Part shown: piece by piece, positions 57,013 to 64,000 of the stretch
How positions within the stretch are numbered: the stretch's first letter is position 1
Layout of the letters: every line of letters starts with the position of its first letter
Origin: J054 sp965223095
GTDB taxonomy: Bacteria; Pseudomonadota; Gammaproteobacteria; Steroidobacterales; GCA-2729495
DNA length: 64,000 bases
Direction of reading: 5' to 3'
NCBI GenBank assembly: GCA_965223095.1
Contig: OZ244979.1
Span: 1,674,001-1,738,000, forward strand
Program-made: the position numbers and the translations under genes
Notes under the pieces: model-generated
Seen by the model: only the letters and a program-made list of their open reading frames with translations
Told to the model about the DNA's origin: nothing
Database searches by the model: none

Positions 57013-58272
57013 CTATGGCGAAATCGCGCTTCGGCCATGCAACCGGTTCATCGCGATCATGCAAAATGCCGCGAATACGCAGCCCGCTATCATTAGGTTT
57101 AGTGCTGGCAAGTAGCTCTGGTTCGCCACGCGCAGTGCGCCGATAACTTGCGTGCCCGCCGCGCCAGCCATGGTATCGACGAAGGTAAAAATTCCCAAAA
57201 TCTTTCCGTAGGCCTGCCCCGCAAAATGCTCGGCAATTACCAATTGAATCATGGAGAATGCGCCACCCGTTCCAAGACCGTAGATGATCGCGTAGGCAAA
57301 GACGAGTGTGGTGCTATCACCATCTAAGCTGCGCAGCACCAGCAATCCCAGGATGAAATTTCCGATGCAGGCCAGCATGACGTGGATCTTGTTTAGTCGG
57401 TCGCTCATGTAGCCGAAGCTAAACTTGCCCGCGATGCCCGCCCAGAAAAACAGGCTGAAAACCAACGGGATCTTGTCCTTGCCAACACCCAGGTCTTGGC
57501 CTAGGTAAATCGCTTGATGTTGCAGTACGCCGACGATACAAAACCATAGTATTGCAGTTGCCCCGATGAGCAAGTAGAAAACCGGCGACGTGAGTGCCGC
57601 CATCAATGACGGTCCAGTGTTATGCGTCGAAGCCGACGATTCCGCTAGCGATCTTTTATCTTCGCCTGAAGGCATAGTTTCGTCGTGCCCGGCAGTCGCC
57701 GGTCGATCGCGAACCAAAAAAATAAGCGGCAGCATGATCAGTGCACCGCCGATCACAGCCAGCAGCGAAACCGCCGCGCGCCAGCCATCATTGGTAAGGA
57801 TTTGTCCAATCAGCAGGGGGAAAATGGCTCCGCCAAAGCTCGCTCCCATTAGCAAGATACCCACGGCCAGTCCGCGACGGCGCTTAAACCAGCGCGTTAA
57901 AACCAGCATATTAGCGACCAGTCCGGCGAGGCCTAAGCCAAGCCCGAAGAGCACATGTATTAGCATCAGTTCGTTGAGAGAACTGACAAAGCGATACAGG
58001 CCCAGTCCAACGGCGATGGCGCCGTAACCAATCAACATGAGTAGCTTTGGTGAATATCGATCGAGCAGCATCCCACCGATGGGATGCAAGGCCGCCGCGG
58101 TGATAAAGAAAACCGTTGCCGGCAAGGTAACCTGGGCTTCGTTCCAGCCGAAGTCCTTCATCAACTCGGGATAGATTAGGGGTAAGGTGAAAATCAGTAT
58201 GCCGTTAGACGCGGCATAGAGCAGAAATAGGCCAAGTAGCACCCACCAACCCGGATATATTTTTCCCAGCAT
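57013..58272 (-). CDS. MFS transporter (OFA/monocarboxylate-type)
   Basis: 419 residues, twelve membrane helices. LLGLFLLYAASNGILIFTLP starts helix 1; motif A-like loop ALHPIGGMLLDRYSPKLLMLIG; GLGLGLAGLVANMLVLTRWFKRRRGLAVGI is the classical OFA/MCT block (RWF...RRG). The C-half has IAGKFSFGYMSDRLNKIHVML. The family transports oxalate, formate, or other small carboxylates. Upstream of and probably co-transcribed with the UbiD paralogue, which suggests uptake of a carboxylic acid for decarboxylation; this link is inference. The central loop with RDRPATAGHDE is cytoplasmic. Confidence 0.88.
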   Translation of the reverse strand: MLGKIYPGWWVLLGLFLLYAASNGILIFTLPLIYPELMKDFGWNEAQVTLPATVFFITAAALHPIGGMLLDRYSPKLLMLIGYGAIAVGLGLYRFVSSLNELMLIHVLFGLGLGLAGLVANMLVLTRWFKRRRGLAVGILLMGASFGGAIFPLLIGQILTNDGWRAAVSLLAVIGGALIMLPLIFLVRDRPATAGHDETMPSGEDKRSLAESSASTHNTGPSLMAALTSPVFYLLIGATAILWFCIVGVLQHQAIYLGQDLGVGKDKIPLVFSLFFWAGIAGKFSFGYMSDRLNKIHVMLACIGNFILGLLVLRSLDGDSTTLVFAYAIIYGLGTGGAFSMIQLVIAEHFAGQAYGKILGIFTFVDTMAGAAGTQVIGALRVANQSYLPALNLMIAGCVFAAFCMIAMNRLHGRSAISP

Positions 58273-58927
58273 AGAACCATGATGCGTTTGGTGGCTTACG
58301 GACGCTAGTTGAATTCATCGGCATTGCCAGTTTGCGGACATGGGCTAAATGAGTATTCGGGAGACATTGCGATGGGGACGGGCTCAAGTCTAATCAGAGT
58401 CCTTGTTGAAGCATTGCTGGTGGCGCCAGTCGCAAAACTATGGCGTAGTTTCCACGCCCCGCGAGATCCGGTCGCGCAGCCTGGCACCGTGCTATCGGAG
58501 TCCAGCGTCATGAATGTCCTTGCTTATCTTAAATCCCGTGACGTCAGCGTTTGCACCTCGCCAAGATCATCGGGACTTGGTCTGGCAGCCATTGTTAGAT
58601 GACAGCGGAGTCGGTGTACGAGCTGCGACCTAAACCGGCGTTGGCCCTGAGATTGGTCTTGGTCTATCACGGCTAGAAAATCGCCCCGGGTCCAAATTCG
58701 TCTAGGCCAGCTGTGACTTCTAGCATCGCGCCGAACGCGGCCATGCCCGGCTAGCAGGCCTAACGGGGATCGAAATCGGCCCAGCGGCAGCACCTGGCTA
58801 GGATTTGTTGTTTATTTACATCATTTGGAAAAATCGTGACAAAGGCTTGAGTGCCAGCAACTTATGATAGCCTTAGCGGCTGGCGCTATTCATGGTGCCA
58901 ACATTACTTCCGGGGGGAGGCTAAGCA
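58273..58927. other. Long divergent intergenic region, no gene seen
   Basis: 655 bases between the MFS gene and the TonB receptor. It should hold both promoters. A plus-strand frame at 58309-58602 (97 codons) has no ribosome site or recognisable domain and a minus-strand frame at 58524-58793 likewise; both are treated as chance. Close to the receptor start the ribosome site GGGGGGAGG is strong. No terminator, RNA gene or repeat was found. Confidence 0.55.
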
Positions 58928-61192
58928 ATGCAACAGGCAGTTTGGAAATGTGTGGCGGTAGCCACAGTAGCTTTAGTGGCCGGCTTTGGCAGTGGCGTAG
59001 CATGGAGCCAGCAACTTGAGGAAATCGTTGTTACCTCTGAACGGCGCGAAAGCTCGCTACAAGATGTACCCATTGCGGTTAGCGCTATGGAAATGGGTGA
59101 GCTAGAGCGTTTGCAAATTGGCGAAGCGCGCGATCTGCAGCGCTATATACCCAGCTTGAACATGTTCAATAACGTGACGCATCCGAGCAACCTGTCTTTG
59201 TCCTTGCGCGGTGGCTTGCAACAAGACGCTTCGCTAGTCGTGGCCGAATCGCCGGTGGGCATTTACGTTGATGACATTTATGTCGGGCGACTCAATGGCA
59301 ACAACGTGACTCTCTCTGACATCGAACGCGTGGAAGTTTTGCGTGGTCCGCAGGGTACCTTGTACGGGCGCAACACCGGGTATGGCGCCGTTCGCTTCAT
59401 TTCGCGGACGCCGGGTGACGAGTTTTGGCTAAATGCCGCCGCGGGTGCCGGCAACGATGATCAGCGGTTGCTTAGAGCGAGCATTGGTGGGCCTTTCAGT
59501 GACGGCTGGGCTGGCTCAACCTCCGTGCAGTATAAAGAGAAAGGCGGCCAGTACTTCAATTTCGATCCTAGCGCGAATACTGAGACCGGCGATGAGGAGA
59601 ATCTGTCCTTGCGCGGCAAGCTCAGATTCACCGGCATAGAGGGGTTCGACGCGTTGGTTTCTTTGACCTACTCCGAATCAGATAATGATTCGAATCAATC
59701 CGTCAATGGCATTACCCCAGGAATTGAAGATAATTGTCAGGACCTGGTGGGTGATCCGAATCTCCCCTGTCCACCTGGCGTTACAACGCAATTTACCTCG
59801 GACGACTTGGTGTTCCCGAATGGACCGCGAGGCATTCGTACAGCCTGGACAGACCGAAATCCGGCACCACCGCTGAGGAATAAACCGCAAGCAAATACCG
59901 AACAAACGATCTTGGGTTTAACCCTTGCCTATGACATCAATGCTGCCTTAACCGTCAAATCAATCACGGGCTATGTGGGATTGGACGGGAATTTCATGAC
60001 GGATTTTTCAGGCAACAATAATGTTGTCGGTGGGTCGGAATCCGATTCAGATCAGATCACCCAAGAGATACAGTTCCTTGGTAATGCCCTTAATGACCGC
60101 CTGCGATATGTCGCCGGTGTCTTCTACTTGAATGAGGAGGCGGAACAGCTATGGGGTTGGACCGGTGGCGTACCGCTGTCACGCAGTACCATCATGGTTG
60201 AGACCAACTCCATATCGGTGTTCGGTGAGGCTAGCTACAATTTTACCGATAACCTCAAGCTCACCACCGGCCTTCGCTACACCGAAGACGACAAAGACTT
60301 TAGTTTAGATTTCCAGTCTTTCCTGCCGCCGGGTGGCCCCTTGGCGCCTCCGGCGAGGATTGTCGATTCGCAAAAACCGGATGATTGGACGCCCAAAGTT
60401 GCTCTCGACTATACCTTTGAAACCGGTGGCATCCTTGATAATGCCTTGGTATATGGCAGCTACTCGGAAGGGTTCAAGGGCGCGGGCTGGAGCGCAATTT
60501 CAATCACCACACCGGTTGGTGAAAGGTATAACGCGGAAACCAATGAAACTTATGAAGTTGGCTTTAAAGGTGAATGGTTCGAAAATCGGCTACGCACTAA
60601 CTTTGCATACTATTTCTCCGATATTCAAGATATCCAGCAAAACGCAACAGTGGTTCTTCCCGGTGGTAGCTTAGCTTTCCCGGTACAAAATTCTGGGGAC
60701 GCCGAGATTCAAGGGCTTGAATTTGAGATCACCGCTGTACCCGTTGACGGTCTGAGCGTTTTCTTTAGCGGTACAGCATTTACCGATGGAGAGTACAAGA
60801 ACTTGATCGCCGGAAGTGCCGCTGCGAACGCACCGTTCTTGTTCGGTATCAGCGAAGCCGAGACACCGCAAACACCGGATTACTCCTTTAATATTGGCTT
60901 CGACTACACCTTTGATATGCCGGGCGACTTTATCGGCGATGTGTCGATTGGCTCAGACTACTATGAGATCGACGACTACATGACTTCGGCAACCAACGAT
61001 TTTCGCAGCACGGGCTGGGATCTTTGGAATGCTTTTGTATCGGTTGATTTTGCTGAAAATTGGCAGCTGAAGCTGACCGGTAAAAACCTGGGTGACGATG
61101 ATATCGTGACCTCGGGTAGTCGCGGTTTGGGCGGATTTATCATGTTGCCGCCCAGTGAGTATTTGTTGACGGTTACTTATAACTATCAATAG
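58928..61192 (+). CDS. TonB-dependent outer-membrane receptor
   Basis: 754 residues. Signal peptide VAVATVALVAGFGSGVAWS, then the TonB box EEIVVTSERRESSLQDVPIAVS, a plug domain (SLSLRGGLQQDASLVVAESPVGIYVDD in part, ERVEVLRGPQGTLYGRNTGYGAVRFISRTP in part) and a 22-strand-type barrel ending in LLTVTYNYQ with a C-terminal aromatic-rich strand. It belongs to the FecA/CirA-like group often annotated as iron complex or carbohydrate receptors; short-plug features place it with Pseudomonadota receptors for unknown small nutrients. No partner transporter is adjacent. Transcription ends at the hairpin at 61231-61262. Confidence 0.92.
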   Translation: MQQAVWKCVAVATVALVAGFGSGVAWSQQLEEIVVTSERRESSLQDVPIAVSAMEMGELERLQIGEARDLQRYIPSLNMFNNVTHPSNLSLSLRGGLQQDASLVVAESPVGIYVDDIYVGRLNGNNVTLSDIERVEVLRGPQGTLYGRNTGYGAVRFISRTPGDEFWLNAAAGAGNDDQRLLRASIGGPFSDGWAGSTSVQYKEKGGQYFNFDPSANTETGDEENLSLRGKLRFTGIEGFDALVSLTYSESDNDSNQSVNGITPGIEDNCQDLVGDPNLPCPPGVTTQFTSDDLVFPNGPRGIRTAWTDRNPAPPLRNKPQANTEQTILGLTLAYDINAALTVKSITGYVGLDGNFMTDFSGNNNVVGGSESDSDQITQEIQFLGNALNDRLRYVAGVFYLNEEAEQLWGWTGGVPLSRSTIMVETNSISVFGEASYNFTDNLKLTTGLRYTEDDKDFSLDFQSFLPPGGPLAPPARIVDSQKPDDWTPKVALDYTFETGGILDNALVYGSYSEGFKGAGWSAISITTPVGERYNAETNETYEVGFKGEWFENRLRTNFAYYFSDIQDIQQNATVVLPGGSLAFPVQNSGDAEIQGLEFEITAVPVDGLSVFFSGTAFTDGEYKNLIAGSAAANAPFLFGISEAETPQTPDYSFNIGFDYTFDMPGDFIGDVSIGSDYYEIDDYMTSATNDFRSTGWDLWNAFVSVDFAENWQLKLTGKNLGDDDIVTSGSRGLGGFIMLPPSEYLLTVTYNYQ

Positions 61193-61230
61193 AAACTCTC
61201 GAGCTGATCGTAGCAGTTAACGAGACCAGC

Positions 61231-61262
61231 AGAGCCGCCTCATTCGAGGCGGCTCTTTTTTT
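61231..61262 (+). terminator. Rho-independent terminator of the TonB receptor gene
   Basis: Perfect 11-bp stem AGAGCCGCCTC / GAGGCGGCTCT with ATTC loop, followed by seven T residues. It begins 39 bases after the receptor stop. It works on the plus strand; the 128 bases after it lead to the end of the opposite-strand hydrolase gene. Confidence 0.95.
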
Positions 61263-61390
61263 ACGGGGTCGCGCGTTTTCAATAGCTCGGCCCACTCAAC
61301 TGCACGAGCTTAGCTACCAGTGCCGTTCAAAATGAATACCTCGTCGTCCCTAATGTCAATTTAGTGCTTTGGCCGAATTGCAATGTCCCG

Positions 61391-62401
61391 CTAGCGGATT
61401 CGATAATCGGCTCTGCCCTTAGTCAGTGCGTTGATGTCGGCAGCTATCAAGAAGCTTTTTGCTGTCGGATCAGATTTCAAATAGGCGTCGAAAAAGGCGG
61501 TAGTCATTGACCGGAATATCTCTACTGCGTTTGTATCTGGCTCACCGCCGCGATCCGGATCACAGATCAAACCGCCCAGAAAGTGATCGGCATCTTTCAG
61601 GATTATCGAATATTTGTCCCCGGGTGGGGCGAGCATGAATACCTGGCGACGAAAATCCGCGGGCGTAATATCGTTTAGCGTGAAACGGCCACGGTCACGT
61701 GTACCGCCAGTTGCCAAGAACGGGGTCTTCAATCCGGCAAAGGCGTGCTCGGCCATTTCCGGACCCTCGCCCGGCGCACTCAGGAATACCGCCGCGGTAT
61801 AGCGCTCATCGTGGCCCTGGCTGTACGCCGATTCGTATTCCGGCCGCATGTGCAGACCAGTCTTCATTAGCGCCATGCCCGCGCCGAATGAATGGCCAGA
61901 GATACCAATTGACCGTTCGTCGGGTCCTGGGGCCAGTCCCACTTGCTTCTCTATTTCGGCCAGCACATCTAAGACGAAAGAAAGATCGCGTAGCCGTTGT
62001 GGCACCAGCGCAGCCATTTCTTCAGGTTTGATTTTGTCTGGATAGTTCGGGGAATCGGGATGGTTGGGCGCAAGTACGAGATAGCCATGGGATGCCCAGT
62101 GTGTCGTTAATGCATCGTAATTTTCAGGTAGGCAAAAACCGCCGTGGGAATGCACGATTACGGAGCTTGTCGGCGTATCCGGGTACAGGACTCTAAATAT
62201 TACTTCGCGCTGGCGCAGTCCATCGGCGATAACAATGTCCTCGGCGACCTTCACTTGATGTGGGCCCGGTGCCGTTTTGTACAATGATTGCGCGGCCAGC
62301 GGCAACCATGGAGCGGTGCAAATAACGCCTAGAAGTAGCCGAATAATTATTGTTACGCACCGGCGAGGGGGCTTACGGGCGTGCGCGGTCAATAAAGCCA
62401 T
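61391..62401 (-). CDS. Secreted alpha/beta hydrolase (PAF-acetylhydrolase / dienelactone-hydrolase-like)
   Basis: 336 residues. Signal segment IIRLLLGVICTAPWLPLAAQS. The hydrolase core: REVIFRVLYPDTPTSSVIVHSHGGFC (oxyanion region, in part), HGYLVLAPNHPDSPNYPDKI, nucleophile elbow GISGHSFGAGMALMKTG, acid in TGGTRDRGRF and the His in LKDADHFLGGLICDP. This matches the plasma platelet-activating-factor acetylhydrolase isoform II-type and related periplasmic lipases/esterases. Periplasmic or exported. A palindrome at 62490-62506 is about 90 bases upstream of the start and may be its operator. Substrate unknown. Confidence 0.85.
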   Translation of the reverse strand: MALLTAHARKPPRRCVTIIIRLLLGVICTAPWLPLAAQSLYKTAPGPHQVKVAEDIVIADGLRQREVIFRVLYPDTPTSSVIVHSHGGFCLPENYDALTTHWASHGYLVLAPNHPDSPNYPDKIKPEEMAALVPQRLRDLSFVLDVLAEIEKQVGLAPGPDERSIGISGHSFGAGMALMKTGLHMRPEYESAYSQGHDERYTAAVFLSAPGEGPEMAEHAFAGLKTPFLATGGTRDRGRFTLNDITPADFRRQVFMLAPPGDKYSIILKDADHFLGGLICDPDRGGEPDTNAVEIFRSMTTAFFDAYLKSDPTAKSFLIAADINALTKGRADYRIR

Positions 62402-62840
62402 ATCAGTTTCGTTGCGTCACAATATCGATCTGCGAGCTTTTTTTAGGGAAGCGTCAAAACGATCGTGAACTTTCCGTGGACTTCAAGCGATTCAATTAAA
62501 TTGAATAGAACAATGCTGATAAAGTCTACTCGGTCAGGAGGTAGGATTCATCACCCGCGGTGCGTCGCTGAAACAGCACTCAATCCCGAACTGGCTTGTA
62601 GGTATTCTTGGCCATGCCGTGAGCTTTGCCGAACGATACAAGCGAGTAAGTACGCGAGATGTCGCGGAGGCTCCGAGTCTTGAAGCGAGGCTGATAAGCT
62701 CGCACGCAGCAGCCGTCTATTTGTACCGCGGGCTGGAACTGCCTGCTGGTCAATATCGGGTTTGGCCGTCTCAAGAATCTGAAATAGTGGCATCCATCGC
62801 CTGTGCTAACTTTTGACTAGGCTCGAAGATAATTCCTGGT
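62402..62840. other. Intergenic region between hydrolase and E1 gene
   Basis: 439 bases; genes point away from each other. The only structured element I found is the palindrome at 62490-62506. A frame at 62619-62816 (65 codons, MSFAERYKRV) lacks a ribosome site and overlaps the leader of the E1 gene. No terminator or RNA gene seen. Confidence 0.55.
62490..62506. promoter_or_regulatory. Perfect palindrome, candidate operator
   Basis: ATTCAATTAAATTGAAT is an 8-1-8 perfect inverted repeat in a region otherwise GC-rich. It sits about 90-105 bases before the hydrolase ATG (minus strand) and 335 bases before the E1 gene. Size and symmetry suit a dimeric TetR/MarR/GntR-type repressor. No such regulator gene is in the window. 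Confidence 0.35.
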
Positions 62841-64000
62841 ATGACAAGCATTCATCCCGACACGCTACGTTCCATATATCAGACCATGGTCGAAATCGCC
62901 GAGTGCGATGCGGCCATTCAACGCGGTCTAAGTGCCGGCGAACTCCAGTTCCAGTATTACCCCTGTGGCGGACAAGAGGCCATTGCGGCCACCGTGGGTG
63001 TGGCGCTGAAACCCGATGACTATATGGTGACGACCTATCGCGGGATTCACGATATCGTGGCCAAGGGTACGCCGGTGGCGGAAATTATGGCCGAAATGTA
63101 TGGCCGCTCATCCGGCACATCGAAAGGCAAGGGCGGTCCGATGCACTTGTCGGATCCTAACTCTGGCTTGATGGTGACCACGGGCATCGTTGGCGCGGGT
63201 ACGCCCATAGCCAATGGTTTGGCCGTGGCCGCGCAACTGCGCAAGACGAAGCAAGTCACGGTGGTTAGTTATGGTGATGGCGCGGCGAATATCGGTGCGG
63301 TGCATGAAGCACTTAATCTGGCAGCCGTTTGGCAGCTGCCCGTGATTTTTCTATGCCAGAACAATCAATATGCTGAGTACACCTCCCTGGCTGATAGCAC
63401 ACGATCGTCATCCCTGGCGAAACGCGCTGACGGTTATGGCATGCCGGGTGTGGAAGTTGATGGCGGTGATCCTGAAGCGCTTTATCCCGTGGTCTGCGAC
63501 GCCATTGAGCGGGCTCGTCGTGGTGATGGGCCCACGCTGATCGAGGCTAACTGCCATCGCTTGCAGGGCCATGCATTCGGCAGTGAGCAGACGCATATGG
63601 ATGCCAAAGCTTTGGAAGAGGCCATAGAAAATGCACCCATCAAGAAAGTACGCGGACAATTAATCGCCAAGGGTATTGCCAGCGAAGACGAGCTCAATGC
63701 CCTGCAACAGACCTCTAGAGAAGCAGTGGATGCCGCCATGGAAGCCGCCCGGGCTGCTGCGGTACCGGCGGATGATGAGCTATATACTGATGTCTTCGCT
63801 GACACAGCGCACGTGCCCGATCTGGGTAGTTTTCCGACACCGAATTCGTCACCCGTTTCCGGTGATAGCAAGAATATGTCTCTGTGCGAGACCATTAACC
63901 ACACTTTGGATCTTGCTCTAGCCGCCGACGAAAGCGTCTTCCTCTTAGGTGAAGATATTCATGATCCGGCCGGCGGTGTGGTGAAGGCCACGGCCGGCTT
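62841..64000 (+). CDS. Fused 2-oxoacid dehydrogenase E1 (alpha-beta), 5' part
   Basis: Open from the ATG at 62841 to the window edge with no stop (386 codons seen). The first about 320 residues are a complete E1-alpha: YYPCGGQEAIAATVGVAL, GKGGPMHLSD, the thiamine-diphosphate motif SYGDGAANIGAVHEALNLAAVW with the partner NN in CQNNQYAEYT, and PTLIEANCHRLQGHAFG. After a linker (LGSFPTPNSSPVSGDSKN) the E1-beta begins: SLCETINHTLDLALAADESVFLLGEDI and GGVVKATAG at the edge. Such alpha-beta fusions occur in pyruvate and acetoin/branched-chain dehydrogenases. Which 2-oxoacid is used cannot be told; E2 and E3 are not visible. Confidence 0.9.
   Translation, partial: MTSIHPDTLRSIYQTMVEIAECDAAIQRGLSAGELQFQYYPCGGQEAIAATVGVALKPDDYMVTTYRGIHDIVAKGTPVAEIMAEMYGRSSGTSKGKGGPMHLSDPNSGLMVTTGIVGAGTPIANGLAVAAQLRKTKQVTVVSYGDGAANIGAVHEALNLAAVWQLPVIFLCQNNQYAEYTSLADSTRSSSLAKRADGYGMPGVEVDGGDPEALYPVVCDAIERARRGDGPTLIEANCHRLQGHAFGSEQTHMDAKALEEAIENAPIKKVRGQLIAKGIASEDELNALQQTSREAVDAAMEAARAAAVPADDELYTDVFADTAHVPDLGSFPTPNSSPVSGDSKNMSLCETINHTLDLALAADESVFLLGEDIHDPAGGVVKATAG

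Noticed and set aside
58309..58602. 97-codon plus-strand frame in the gap before the TonB receptor
   Set aside because: No ribosome site, no recognisable motif, and overlapping promoter space of two divergent genes.

Overview
The window reads as a chromosomal segment of a gammaproteobacterium, probably a free-living aquatic or marine-type heterotroph. This rests on gene content, not on any database search: PdxH, HemW, Kbp, a YcbK-like DUF882 protein, a TIGR02444-type protein, a DksA-like zinc-finger protein, a TonB-dependent receptor, and both PEP-CTERM and GlyGly-CTERM sorting signals. Coding density is high, strands alternate in short operons, and I saw no rRNA, tRNA, CRISPR array, insertion sequence or prophage. 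Both window edges cut a gene.

Layout. 0-6.3 kb: the end of a DUF1295 membrane oxidoreductase, a secreted NTF2-like protein, a copper-resistance operon on the minus strand (small Cys-rich protein, CopA, CopB), pdxH and a glutaryl-CoA-dehydrogenase-type gene. 6.7-10 kb: a minus-strand operon of response regulator, histidine kinase, STAS-like protein and SPOR lipoprotein; upstream of it lie OmpR-like direct repeats and a structured, terminator-ended candidate small RNA on the opposite strand. 10.4-23 kb: YgjP-type metalloprotease, a UbiD-family decarboxylase with a twin-arginine signal, an MtrA-like (methanogen corrinoid protein) homologue, MFS pump, PQQ dehydrogenase, luciferase-like flavin enzyme, ApbE, CDF metal transporter, 6-phosphogluconolactonase and an SDR. 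24-28 kb: a Ser/Thr kinase fused across one membrane helix to a TonB C-terminal domain, divergent from a PEP-CTERM protein gene that carries a textbook sigma-54 promoter and an upstream palindrome.

29-34.4 kb: a nitrilase-fold protein that has lost two of its three catalytic residues, followed by the alpha and beta subunits of a type II DMSO-reductase-family molybdoenzyme (relatives of nitrate reductase, ethylbenzene, dimethylsulfide and steroid C25 dehydrogenases) with no gamma subunit or chaperone nearby. 35-43 kb: DUF937, Kbp, HemW, metallo-hydrolase, MFS, bicupin, DksA-like and DUF1015 proteins. 43.6-47.2 kb: an overlapping pair, an RTX-repeat/alpha-beta hydrolase/PKD/GlyGly-CTERM protein and a Tat-exported amine oxidase. 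47.6-52.5 kb: TolB-like lipoprotein, Rieske oxygenase translationally coupled to an oligopeptide-type binding protein, YciI and DUF882 proteins. 52.9-64 kb: ceramidase-like membrane protein, AspA, a second UbiD paired with an MFS carrier, a TonB receptor, an alpha/beta hydrolase and a fused alpha-beta 2-oxoacid dehydrogenase E1 that runs off the right edge.

Taken together the accessory genes point to catabolism of hydrophobic or aromatic carbon and exported redox enzymes: five proteins carry twin-arginine leaders (CopA, UbiD, molybdoenzyme, amine oxidase, DUF882). The most unusual items are the kinase-TonB fusion, the Tat-type UbiD, the bacterial MtrA homologue, the degenerate nitrilase beside the molybdoenzyme, and the candidate small RNA. 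Functions stated for families are established knowledge; substrates and partners here are inference.
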